The translations under genes and the position numbers were made by a program. 64,000 nucleotides of DNA, from assembly GCA_963779685.1 (NCBI GenBank), contig CAVZZG010000003.1:558001-622000 (forward strand). Direction: 5' to 3'. Below are positions 24,590 to 31,816 of this stretch, piece by piece. Within the stretch, counting starts at the first letter, position 1. Every line of letters begins with the position of its first letter. The notes beneath the pieces are model-generated. The model had not been told where the DNA came from, ran no database searches, and saw only the letters and a list, made by a program, of their open reading frames with translations. Source of the DNA: CAVZZG01 sp963779685 (lineage in GTDB: Bacteria; Actinomycetota; Thermoleophilia; Gaiellales; F1-60-MAGs149).

Positions 24590-25365
24590 CCGAGACGCCG
24601 TTGGCAGGTCGTGTCGCCGTCGTCACCGGCGCGACCCGCGGCATCGGCCTCGCGATCGCCGAGGCCCTGGCCGCGCGCGGTGCCACCGTCGTCCTGCACG
24701 GCCGTCGGGCCGATGAGCTCGAGGCGCGCGCCCGGGCGATTCCCGGTCGGGCGGTCGCCGTCCCCGGCGACGTCACCAGCGAGACCGACATCGCCCGCCT
24801 GATCGAGGTTGCCGCCGCCGTCGCCGGACGCATCGACATCGTGGTCGCCGCGGCCGGCGTGACCGGTGCGGTGGGCGTCGAGGCTCGCGATCTCGATCTC
24901 GACCGCTTCGACGAGGTCGTCCGGATCAACCTGACCGGCGCGTTCCTGACCGCGCGGGCTGCGATCCCGTGGCTCGTGGCATCGGACCACGGCCGGCTGA
25001 TCCTGATCGGCAGTACCAGCGGCCTCAGAGGCGAGCCCGGCCGCGCCGGCTACGTCGCGTCGAAGTGGGCGTTGCGCGGCCTGGCCCGCACCCTGGCGCA
25101 CGAGCTCGGACCGCACGGCGTCACCTGCAACTGCGTCTGCCCGAACTTCACGCTCGGCGAGCGCACCGAGCGGATCGTCGCCGAGACCGCAGCCCTCGGC
25201 GGGATCGGCCGCGAGGACGTGCTCGCGGAGCTGCGTGCCGAGACGCTCCTCGGAAGGATCCTCGAGCCCGTCGACACCGCCGAGCTGGTCGCCTTCCTCG
25301 CCGGCGACGAGGCGCGCAACATCACCGGGCAGGATCTGGTCGTCGACGGCGGCGTCGTCGCCTGA
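24586..25365 (+). CDS. Short-chain dehydrogenase/reductase (FabG-like)
   Basis: A 259-residue NAD(P)-dependent oxidoreductase with cofactor motif VTGATRGIGLA and catalytic residues in GSTSGLRGEPGRAGYVASKWA. AAAAG appears in place of the usual NNAG. The ending ITGQDLVVDGG is normal. ATG 24586 overlaps the previous stop; this is the last gene of the operon started by hyuA. It shares an STSGLRG..GY..SKWA..G..RTLA..LGPHG pattern with the SDR at 19694, so the two probably arose by duplication. Confidence 0.9.
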   Translation: MTETPLAGRVAVVTGATRGIGLAIAEALAARGATVVLHGRRADELEARARAIPGRAVAVPGDVTSETDIARLIEVAAAVAGRIDIVVAAAGVTGAVGVEARDLDLDRFDEVVRINLTGAFLTARAAIPWLVASDHGRLILIGSTSGLRGEPGRAGYVASKWALRGLARTLAHELGPHGVTCNCVCPNFTLGERTERIVAETAALGGIGREDVLAELRAETLLGRILEPVDTAELVAFLAGDEARNITGQDLVVDGGVVA

Positions 25366-25389
25366 ACGAGGCGGCGGCGGGGCCGGGCG

Positions 25390-25395
25390 TAGACT
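25390..25395 (+). promoter_or_regulatory. Probable -10 element (TAGACT) upstream of secreted protein gene
   Basis: TAGACT lies 30 nt before ATG 25426, with a GAGGAGG ribosome site at 25414-25420, so this transcript has a short leader, unlike the leaderless genes nearby. Confidence 0.4.
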
Positions 25396-25425
25396 CCAAC
25401 GGCATCGACCGTCGAGGAGGTTGCG

Positions 25426-25905
25426 ATGACACGCAGGCAGATCCGGATATCGGTCGCGGTGGTGGTCGCCGTCGGCGCCGCTCTCGTGTCGGCGGTGGCA
25501 CTGCGCCCCGGGGCGGCCGCGGGCGCTGCACCGAAGCCCTGCTACGCACCGGGCGCACCGACCTGCGTGCGGGCATACGTGCGAGGATCCGCCTCTGCCG
25601 ACGGCAGCATCAGGCCGAAGCGGCTGGAGACCGTCACCTACGTCGTTACGATCGGGGAGCTGACGTGGAGTTCGTGGGGGGCGACGTCGGCGGTCGGGCG
25701 CGGGAAGCTCGCGCGCTGCGGGAACTGCCAGGTCTTCTCCGACTACGGCCAGTCGGTCAAGGTCACGCTCTACCGGCCCGTTCACTACTCGTGCGGTGAC
25801 CCATCGACACCCATCGGCGTCTGGTTCTCCCGCGCGAAGATCGAGTCCCGCAACGTGAACGTCACGACGTCGATCATCGGCAAGGGCCACCCGAACGCCT
25901 GCTGA
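25426..25905 (+). CDS. Secreted protein of unknown function
   Basis: A 159-residue protein with an N-terminal signal peptide (positively charged MTRRQIR, then a hydrophobic stretch to about residue 32 ending AAAGAAP). The mature part has six cysteines (KPCYAP, PTCVRA, ARCGNCQVF, YSCGD and a C-terminal Cys), which suggests disulphide bonds outside the cell. A strong GAGGAGG site 5 nt before ATG sets the start. No family was recognised. The gene stands alone between the catabolic operon and tRNA-Pro. Confidence 0.75.
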   Translation: MTRRQIRISVAVVVAVGAALVSAVALRPGAAAGAAPKPCYAPGAPTCVRAYVRGSASADGSIRPKRLETVTYVVTIGELTWSSWGATSAVGRGKLARCGNCQVFSDYGQSVKVTLYRPVHYSCGDPSTPIGVWFSRAKIESRNVNVTTSIIGKGHPNAC

Positions 25906-25915
25906 CCGGCTCGAG

Positions 25916-25989
25916 TCGGGGCGGTCAGATTCGAACTGACGACCACGTGCTCCCAAAGCACGTGCGCTACCAGGCTGCGCTACGCCCCG
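25916..25989 (-). tRNA. tRNA-Pro (anticodon TGG)
   Basis: A 74-nt cloverleaf on the minus strand. The acceptor arm CGGGGCG pairs with CGCCCCG, followed by discriminator A. The anticodon stem CGTGC/GCACG closes the loop TTTGGGA with anticodon TGG at 25953-25955. The T arm has GTTCGAATC. CCA is not encoded. The G-C rich 5' end beginning with C is typical of proline tRNA. Confidence 0.95.
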
Positions 25990-26069
25990 CGTGGTTCGCA
26001 GTGTAGAGCGCCGGTTGACAGGAAGCCCGCCATCGGGATGAGTGAGAGGGGAGGCCCCGGAGGAGGAAC

Positions 26070-26652
26070 ATGCGCGTTCCAGATCGACGTTCTCTGCTCG
26101 TGTTCGCATCCGGCGCTGCCGTGTCGGCGGCCCTGGTGTCGACCGCCGCGGCCGTCGCGGGCAGGCCGGGCCATAACCCGGCACCGCCGCCGCCGACGGC
26201 TGCCACGACGATCCAGGCGTGCATCGCCCACGGCTCCGGGGCGCTCTACCTGCCCGGCCACGGGCAGGAACGGGGACGCGGCCCGGCGCCGAGGCGGCGG
26301 CAGCACGGGCGGCTGCCGCCGGCACGATACGGCGATCGTGTGGAACGTGGCCGGGCCGCAGGGCCCAGCCGGGGCCGATGGCGCACCGGGACCGCAGGGA
26401 ACCGCCGGGTCGCAGGGTCCCGCGGGCCCGCAGGGGCCCGAAGGACCGCAGGGCCCTCAGGGTCAGGCAGGCGCGGACGGACAGCAGGGGCCTCCCGGCA
26501 CGCCGGGCACGGTCGGTTCGCTGCGGAGTCCGAACGGCCTCTTCTCGGTCGAGATCACCAACAACGGCGTGTTCGTCCGGGGCCCGGGCGGCACGATCTA
26601 CGTCGACCGCTACACGACCGGCTCCACCGTCGATCGCTTCCACGGGAGATGA
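26070..26652 (+). pseudogene. Collagen-like (GXY repeat) secreted protein, apparent +1 frameshift
   Basis: The start is well supported: GGAGGAGG lies just before ATG 26070, and the first 34 residues are a signal peptide followed by a Pro-rich segment and TIQACIAHGSGALYLPG. About 65 codons in, the sense frame moves by +1; downstream, the other frame gives CRRHDTAIVWNVAGPQ, then about 15 Gly-X-Y collagen-type triplets rich in PQGPAG, and a small C-terminal domain (NGLFSVEITNNGVFV). The total of 583 nt is one more than a multiple of three, so a single extra base in roughly 26265-26330 explains it. If repaired, the product is about 193 residues. Sequence error is as likely as true inactivation. 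Confidence 0.6.
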
Positions 26653-27125
26653 CGGTGGCCGACTCGCGCACCACCCGCCGCGCGCTCCTGGGCACCGGCA
26701 TCGCAGGCATCGCGTCGGCAGCCGGCTACGGACTGCTCCGCCGCGAGCCCGATGCGACGCCACCGATCGTCCTCACCGGCACGGACTGGCAGCTCGTCCG
26801 GCCCGGTGTCGAGCCCGGTCAGCTACCGCCGCCCGGCACGCCGGTGTACCCGGCCGGCACGCTGCGGTCGGAATCCGGCGACGTCGTCGGCTCGTTCCGC
26901 GCCGGCGCCGGACAGGAGGGCATGGTCTCGCACCGCATCGAGCTCGCCGACGGCGCGATTCTCGGTGTCGGACCGGCCGCGCTGACGCACGAGACCTTCA
27001 CGATCGTCGGCGGCACCGGCCGTTACACGGGCGCTGGCGGCACCTACGAGTTGCAGCAGAACCCGCTGCCCATCGGCGACGGCTCCGCCGCGCTCACCCT
27101 GAACGTCGTCACCCCGGAGGCCTGA
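26649..27125 (+). CDS. Allene-oxide-cyclase/dirigent-barrel-like exported protein
   Basis: A 158-residue protein from ATG 26649, which overlaps the stop of the collagen-like gene (ATGA). The N-terminus TTRRALLGTGIAGIASAAG has a twin-arginine-like start and a hydrophobic segment, suggesting Tat export. The rest is beta-rich and ends with ETFTIVGGTGRYTGAGGTYEL, the pattern of the allene oxide cyclase barrel family. No catalytic role is known for bacterial members. It is in one transcription unit with the collagen-like gene before it and the Hcp-like gene 1 nt after it. Confidence 0.65.
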   Translation: MTVADSRTTRRALLGTGIAGIASAAGYGLLRREPDATPPIVLTGTDWQLVRPGVEPGQLPPPGTPVYPAGTLRSESGDVVGSFRAGAGQEGMVSHRIELADGAILGVGPAALTHETFTIVGGTGRYTGAGGTYELQQNPLPIGDGSAALTLNVVTPEA

Positions 27126-27126
27126 A

Positions 27127-27555
27127 ATGGCGAACATGTATCTGAAGCTCGACGGCATCAAGGGCGACGTCACCCAGAAGGGTCGCGAAGGGCAGTTCCT
27201 GCTCGAGTCCTTCTCCTGGGGCGAGAGCCGCGATCAGCCTGCGGCCAACGTCGTCGGCGAGGTGGCGTGCGTTGCGCCCGTCGGCCAGGCGTCCCCGACG
27301 ATCGCCCAGGCCTGCGCCACGGGCACGCCGATCAGGTCCGCGACGATCACCATCTGGGTCGCCTCGGCCTCGGGCGCGGAGATCCAGCAGACCACCGTGG
27401 TCGCCGACAACACCAGCGTCAGCTCGTACCAGATGGGCGGCTCCAAGGCGGATCCGCAGGTCTTCGACCGGTTCACCCTCACGTTCGAGAAGCTGACGAT
27501 CACCGACATCCCGCGCGGGAACGTCGGCGTGATCGAACCGGCGCCGCCGGCGTAA
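27127..27555 (+). CDS. Hcp-like protein (type VI secretion tube family fold), orphan
   Basis: A 142-residue protein matching the Hcp family at its N-terminus (MYLKLDGIKGDVTQKG, then LLESFSWGES) and at the C-terminal strand (FDRFTLTFEKLTITDI). The middle, with ATITIWVASASGAEIQQT, follows the Hcp beta-barrel order. There are no TssB/C, TssJ-M or VgrG genes in the window, and a single-membrane organism would not use a classical type VI system. It has no signal peptide but follows two genes for exported proteins with near-zero spacing. Its role is unknown; a tube or scaffold made from Hcp-like rings is speculation. Confidence 0.75.
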   Translation: MANMYLKLDGIKGDVTQKGREGQFLLESFSWGESRDQPAANVVGEVACVAPVGQASPTIAQACATGTPIRSATITIWVASASGAEIQQTTVVADNTSVSSYQMGGSKADPQVFDRFTLTFEKLTITDIPRGNVGVIEPAPPA

Positions 27556-27597
27556 GGGAAGCTCTCCCCGGCACTCGAGCGCCGGACCCCGGGCCGC

Positions 27598-27603
27598 TAT
27601 GCT
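27598..27603 (+). promoter_or_regulatory. Probable -10 element (TATGCT)
   Basis: TATGCT ends 6 nt before GTG 27610 with no Shine-Dalgarno site, consistent with a leaderless transcript. Confidence 0.5.
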
Positions 27604-27609
27604 CGCAGC

Positions 27610-28677
27610 GTGAGTCGGGTGCTCATCATCGGTACCGGCGACATGGGGGAGCGCTTCGCCATGGGGCTCGCCGCGTCGGGTCGCGTCCGCGAGCTGGTCC
27701 TCTCCGACCTCGCCGGCAGCGAGCTGGACGCCCGCGCCGCGGCGATCGCGAGCGCACATGACTGCATCGTCCGCACCGCACCGGCCGATGCGACCCAGCA
27801 GGGGGAGATCGAGGCCGTGCTCCGGCGCGAGCGCCCCGACCTCGTCGTCCAGTCCGCCTCGCTCCAGAGCCCGTGGGCGCTCGTCGGCCGCACCGACCCG
27901 GTCGCCATGGCCCTCGCTCAGGCCGGCCTGGCCGTGCGCCTGCCGCTCCAGCTGCCCGCACTGATGGCCGTCATGCGCGCGGTCCGGGAGGTCGGCTTCG
28001 AAGGGCCGGTCGCGAACCTCTCCCTGCCCGACCTGACCCATCCGATCCTGTACCGCGTCGGCCTGGCCCCGACGGTCGGGCTCGGGAACGTCTCCATGCA
28101 GCTCCTCCGCGTCCGGGCAGCGCTGCGCCAGGAAGATCCTGCCGCAGCCGCCATGCCGCTGATCCGGGTCGTCGGGCAGCACTACCACGTCTACGGCGTG
28201 ATGCAGTCGCGCCCGCCGGCCGACCCCGCCGACGGCCCGCGCGTCTGGATCGGCGAGCCCGGCGCGCGCCGCGACGAGCTCGCCTACCGCGGTCCGGCGA
28301 TGGCCCCGGGTATCCGCTACAACGTCGTCACCGCTGCCGCCGCGCTGCCGGTCCTGCTCGCGCTGCTCCCCGGCGGCCGCATGTTGCGCTGGTCGACGCC
28401 CGCGCCGCTCGGCCTGCCCGGCGGCTACCCCGTCCGGATCGAGGACGGACGGGTCGAGCTCGACCTGCCCGACGGCGTCGACCTCGCCGAGTCCGCCGCG
28501 TTCTGCCAGCGCATCGGCCGCGGCGATGGCCTCGACCACATCGACGACGACGGCACCGCCCACTTCACCGACGCGGCCATCGCCGCCCTGGCCGACACGG
28601 CACCCGACCTCGCCGAGCCGCTAGCGCTGGACGACGTCGAGCGCCGCGCCGCGCGCATCCTCTCGCTGCTGCGCTAG
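27610..28677 (+). CDS. Saccharopine-dehydrogenase-like NAD(P)-binding protein
   Basis: A 355-residue protein with an N-terminal Rossmann fold (VLIIGTGDMGERFAMGLA), LVLSDLAGSELDAR for the adenosine-ribose acidic end, and PDLVVQSASLQSP, the order seen in saccharopine dehydrogenase/homospermidine synthase-type proteins. The C-terminal two-thirds shows no motif that identifies a substrate. It is monocistronic: its own -10 box lies 6 nt upstream and the gene converges on a minus-strand membrane-protein gene across the 22-bp repeat array. Substrate unknown. Confidence 0.7.
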   Translation: MSRVLIIGTGDMGERFAMGLAASGRVRELVLSDLAGSELDARAAAIASAHDCIVRTAPADATQQGEIEAVLRRERPDLVVQSASLQSPWALVGRTDPVAMALAQAGLAVRLPLQLPALMAVMRAVREVGFEGPVANLSLPDLTHPILYRVGLAPTVGLGNVSMQLLRVRAALRQEDPAAAAMPLIRVVGQHYHVYGVMQSRPPADPADGPRVWIGEPGARRDELAYRGPAMAPGIRYNVVTAAAALPVLLALLPGGRMLRWSTPAPLGLPGGYPVRIEDGRVELDLPDGVDLAESAAFCQRIGRGDGLDHIDDDGTAHFTDAAIAALADTAPDLAEPLALDDVERRAARILSLLR

Positions 28678-28720
28678 ACACGCTGGGCACATGGCCGTGC
28701 CAGCGTGTTAGCACGACGGC

Positions 28721-28830
28721 CTAATTGCACGACTCGGGAAGTCCAAGTGCACGGCGTCCGAAGTCCAAGTGCACGACGAGCGACGTCCAATTGCACGACG
28801 AGCGAACTCCAAGTGCACGGACTGCCCGGG
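28721..28830 (-). repeat. Five-copy 22-bp tandem repeat (minus-strand core GTGCACTTGGAC)
   Basis: On the plus strand the core CCAAGTG or its variants begins at 28721 (CTAATTG), 28743, 28765, 28787 (CCAATTG) and 28809: four intervals of exactly 22 nt. The plus-strand unit is close to GTCCAAGTGCACGACGAGCG plus 2 nt. Each copy includes the palindrome GTGCAC or its TTGCAC variant. It lies between two convergent genes, so it is not an ordinary promoter array. A partial relative is at 5389-5422. There are no variable spacers, so this is not CRISPR. Function unknown. Confidence 0.85.
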
Positions 28831-28849
28831 CCGGGGGAGTCCGGCTGCA

Positions 28850-29218
28850 CTACTTCCGGCGGCTGGCGCGGAGCACGAAGAAGGCGCCGGTCGAGGCGAT
28901 GGCGACGCTCGCGCTGAGGGCGAAGCCCATCAGCGGGTGGATGGCGGCGCCGATGCCGACGGCGAACGGGAGGACGCCGAGCCCGGCGGGCGCGGCCACG
29001 AAGACGCGCTCGAAGATCAGCGGGCCGAGCAGGTACGCGAACACCCCGGTCGCGACGGCGGTGCCGCCGAGGAGGGTCGCGGCGATGGCCCCGTTGGCGC
29101 TCGTGATGACGTCGAGTTGCCAGAGGACCAGCGCGACGGTCCCCGCCACGGCGGCGGTCGCGCCGATGACGAAGGCACGGATGTCGCTGTGGACCTGCGC
29201 GCGGTAATCCGTGGCCAT
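28850..29218 (-). CDS. Small membrane protein, four predicted helices
   Basis: A 122-residue protein from ATG 29218 with a short hydrophilic N-terminus (MATDYRAQVHSDIR) and about four transmembrane helices, ending in a basic RASRRK tail. No family was recognised. A CATACT box 7 nt upstream supports a leaderless start. It is downstream of the APC permease on the same strand, but a perfect hairpin separates them, so it is probably transcribed alone. A role in transport or envelope function cannot be assigned. Confidence 0.65.
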   Translation of the reverse strand: MATDYRAQVHSDIRAFVIGATAAVAGTVALVLWQLDVITSANGAIAATLLGGTAVATGVFAYLLGPLIFERVFVAAPAGLGVLPFAVGIGAAIHPLMGFALSASVAIASTGAFFVLRASRRK

Positions 29219-29225
29219 GGACGGC

Positions 29226-29231
29226 AGTATG
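29226..29231 (-). promoter_or_regulatory. Possible -10 element (CATACT)
   Basis: CATACT on the minus strand ends 7 nt before ATG 29218. Confidence 0.3.
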
Positions 29232-29242
29232 TCGGCAGAGGT

Positions 29243-29276
29243 GTGGGGCGCGGCGCCGGCGGGCGCCGCGCCCCAC
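29243..29276 (-). terminator. Perfect 15-bp hairpin after the APC permease gene
   Basis: Arms 29243-29257 and 29262-29276 are perfectly complementary (GTGGGGCGCGGCGCC and its complement) with a 4-nt loop, 10 nt past the permease stop. No U-tract follows on the minus strand, so it is a GC hairpin of the kind often found at actinobacterial transcript ends rather than a textbook intrinsic terminator. Confidence 0.6.
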
Positions 29277-29286
29277 GTTTCGACGG

Positions 29287-30864
29287 TCAGGCGCGCGCGA
29301 TCGGTGCGGCCGGGGCGTCCGGGGCGCGATGCTCGTCGCGGACGCCGACCTTGTCCTTCTGGAACCCGTAGTAGATGATCAGCCCTGCTCCGAGCAGCAC
29401 GATCGTGACCAGGATGGGACCCCACTTCTGGTACCACAGCGGGCCATAGAACGCCGCCCGCGGCCACTCCAGGTTGATGATCATGGCCGCGCCGTACAGG
29501 ATCGCGATCACGTTGGTCGGCTTCGCCCAGCCGCCGAGCCGGAACAGGCCGTCCCTGCGGTCGGGCAGGTTGTCGGGCCAGCCGCCGTTGCGCTTGCCCA
29601 GCAACTGGCTGTTCACCATCAGGTACGCGATGTACATCAGGATGATGCCCATCGAGATGATGATCGTGAAGGCCTTCGCGTTGGCCCAGTTCGACGCCAG
29701 GATCAGGATGCCGATGCTGCCGGCGGTGACGGCCGGGACGATCGGCACGCGCCGCGTGCCGGAGACCGACGACAGCTGCCGCGCGAACGGCAGGGCGTTG
29801 TCGCGTCCCATCGCGAACAGGATGCGCACGCTCATGGCGTGGATCGCAAGACAGCACACGAAGATGGCGAGCGCGACGTCCCAGAGGAACAGCTTGCCCC
29901 AGGTTGCACCGAGGACGTCGGTGGTGATACCCGCGAGGCCCGTGGAACCGAGGTTCGCCACGCCGGCGTCGGACACGGCCATGATCCCGAACGTGATCAG
30001 GAGGAAGCCCATCAGGGCGGCGGTGCACAGGGCCTGGATGACCGCTTTCGGCGCCCGCTTGCGGGGATCGGCCGTCTCCTCGGCGAGTGATCCCGCGGTG
30101 TCGAACCCGTACATGACGTACAACGGCATGATGGCGGCTATCAGCAGCGCCCCGAGGTAGCCGAGCGGCCCGTAACCCACGTTCGTGCCGTCGGTCTTGA
30201 AGAGCACCGAGGGCCCGTTGTGGATGTGGATCATGTAGAGCAGGATCAGGCCGGTTGCGCCGACCAACTCGGCCGCGACGCCGATGTTGTTGATGGTCGA
30301 CAGCACCTTCACGCCGAGGCAGTTGATCAGCGTCGTGAGCAGGATCATGATGACCCCGAGGATGAGGCCGTTCTTGGCGAACGCCGGATCGAGGTACGTC
30401 GGGTAGTTCGCGTCGGGGCAGGTGTCGGATCCGACCGGGCTGCACTTGATCATCTGGAAGCTCGTCGAGATCTGCGGGAGGATCACCTGCCAGCCGACGG
30501 CGACGGCCGGGATCGTGACGATCTGGGCACAGAGGTACACCCAGCCGTTGTTCCAGGCGAACGCCTTGCCCGAGATCTGCTTGGCCCACTGGTAGATCGA
30601 GCCGGCCAGCGGGTAGTGAGCGGAGAGCTCGGCGAACTGCAGGGCGACCATCATCTGGCCGAGGAAGACGACGGGCCACGTCCAGACGAACGCGCGCCCG
30701 GCGAACGCGAAGCCCAGGTACGAGGTCTGAAACATGCCGGTGAGAATCGAGATGTACGAGAAACCGGCCGCGAACGAGCTGAAGCTGCCCAGCGATCGGT
30801 TCAGCTCCTGCTTGTAGCCGAGGCTCGCAAGATCCCGGGTGTCTGCCGAATCGTGGCTCGCCAA
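29287..30864 (-). CDS. APC-family amino acid/polyamine permease
   Basis: Takes up an amino acid or amine across the membrane. The start is set by GGAGGAGGGG lying 3-4 nt before TTG 30864; longer frames reaching ATG 31026 would overlap the fliP start codon and lack a ribosome site. This gives 525 residues with about 12 transmembrane helices. Family features are LGYKQELNRSLGSFSSFAAGFSYIS, the helix 2-3 segment AELSAHYPLAGSIYQWA, and GFDTAGSLAEET (APC consensus). An extracellular loop with two Cys (KCSPVGSDTCPD) is unusual and may form a disulphide. Substrate unknown. Divergent from fliP. Confidence 0.88.
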   Translation of the reverse strand: MASHDSADTRDLASLGYKQELNRSLGSFSSFAAGFSYISILTGMFQTSYLGFAFAGRAFVWTWPVVFLGQMMVALQFAELSAHYPLAGSIYQWAKQISGKAFAWNNGWVYLCAQIVTIPAVAVGWQVILPQISTSFQMIKCSPVGSDTCPDANYPTYLDPAFAKNGLILGVIMILLTTLINCLGVKVLSTINNIGVAAELVGATGLILLYMIHIHNGPSVLFKTDGTNVGYGPLGYLGALLIAAIMPLYVMYGFDTAGSLAEETADPRKRAPKAVIQALCTAALMGFLLITFGIMAVSDAGVANLGSTGLAGITTDVLGATWGKLFLWDVALAIFVCCLAIHAMSVRILFAMGRDNALPFARQLSSVSGTRRVPIVPAVTAGSIGILILASNWANAKAFTIIISMGIILMYIAYLMVNSQLLGKRNGGWPDNLPDRRDGLFRLGGWAKPTNVIAILYGAAMIINLEWPRAAFYGPLWYQKWGPILVTIVLLGAGLIIYYGFQKDKVGVRDEHRAPDAPAAPIARA

Positions 30865-30935
30865 GTACCCCTCCTCCAATCGGGTTACAGCGCGTTGATA
30901 CCAGACCGGCTCCCCGGCGTCTAGCTCCGCGACCG

Positions 30936-30963
30936 TCAAGTCGCGATTCGCGGACGCCGATAT
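30936..30963 (+). promoter_or_regulatory. Sigma-28-type promoter for fliPQR
   Basis: TCAAG (30936-30940), 15 nt, then GCCGATAT (30956-30963). The -10 octamer matches the FliA/SigD consensus GCCGATAA at seven of eight positions. It lies about 60 nt before the fliP start and shares exact spacing with the sites before flhB and fliJ. Confidence 0.75.
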
Positions 30964-31024
30964 ACCACTTGAAAGCGGCATGATGCCTGCTTGAAGAGGG
31001 TCAGGACGACCCGGCTCGTCGTCC

Positions 31025-31816
31025 ATGCCTACGACTCTCTCGCCCCGCATCCGGCTCACCCTGGCGCTGCTCGCGGCCGCAGTCGTCCTCGGCGTGCTCG
31101 TCTCGCCGGCGTTCGGTGCGCCATCCGCGACCCCGGTGCGACCCACCGATCCGGCGCTCCAGGTACCGCTGCCCAGCACGAATCAGGACCCGGGCACGAA
31201 CCTGTCGATCCTCGCGCTCTTCACGCTCATCACGCTGGGGCCGTCGCTGCTGATCATGATGACGGGCTTCACCCGGATCCTGATCGTGCTCGGGTTCCTC
31301 CGCAATGCCCTCGGCACGCCGCAGATCCCGCCCAACCAGGTGCTGGTCGGGTTCTCGCTGTTCCTGACGCTGTTCGTCATGGGGCCGACGTTCAGCGCGA
31401 TGAACAAGACGGCGCTGCAGCCCTACCTGGACAAGAAGATCGATGCCAAGACCGCCATTCAGCGGGCCGAGGATCCGCTGCGGGTGTTCATGCTGAAGCA
31501 GACCGGCAAGTCCGAGCTCGCGCTGTTCGTGCGGCTCTCGCGCGAGCCACCGCCGACCAGCGCCGAGGACATCCCGCTGACGACGCTGGTGCCGGCCTTC
31601 ATGATCTCCGAGATCAAGACGGCGTTCGAGATCGGGTTCCTGATCTACATACCGTTCCTGATCATCGACATGGTCGTCGCCTCGACCCTGATGTCGATGG
31701 GCATGATGATGCTGCCACCGGCGATGATCTCGCTGCCGTTCAAGCTGCTCCTGTTCGTGCTCGTCGACGGCTGGGCGTTGCTGTCGCAGAACCTCGTCGC
31801 CGGGTTCCACGTATGA
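31025..31816 (+). CDS. fliP: Flagellar export gate protein FliP
   Basis: Core subunit of the flagellar type III export gate in the cytoplasmic membrane. It has 263 residues: a cleavable signal peptide (LTLALLAAAVVLGVLVSPAFG), then the conserved FliP block LLIMMTGFTRILIVLGFLRNALGTPQIPPNQVLVG, a periplasmic-type insert, and the C-terminal PAFMISEIKTAFEIGFLIYIPFLIIDMVVAS region, all diagnostic. It assembles with FliQ and FliR, whose genes follow with an ATGA overlap and a 4-nt gap. Expressed from the sigma-28-type promoter just upstream. FliO, its usual assembly helper, is encoded 22 kb away. Confidence 0.97.
   Translation: MPTTLSPRIRLTLALLAAAVVLGVLVSPAFGAPSATPVRPTDPALQVPLPSTNQDPGTNLSILALFTLITLGPSLLIMMTGFTRILIVLGFLRNALGTPQIPPNQVLVGFSLFLTLFVMGPTFSAMNKTALQPYLDKKIDAKTAIQRAEDPLRVFMLKQTGKSELALFVRLSREPPPTSAEDIPLTTLVPAFMISEIKTAFEIGFLIYIPFLIIDMVVASTLMSMGMMMLPPAMISLPFKLLLFVLVDGWALLSQNLVAGFHV

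Noticed and set aside
27127..27555. Hcp-like gene as evidence for a type VI secretion system
   Set aside because: No other type VI component is in the window and the organism appears to have a single membrane.
28721..28830. 22-bp repeats as a CRISPR array
   Set aside because: The units are contiguous with no unique spacers, are too short, and no cas genes are near.
30862..31026. APC permease starting at ATG 31026
   Set aside because: That ATG overlaps the fliP start codon and has no ribosome site, while TTG 30864 has a GGAGGAGGGG site at good spacing and gives a standard APC N-terminus.
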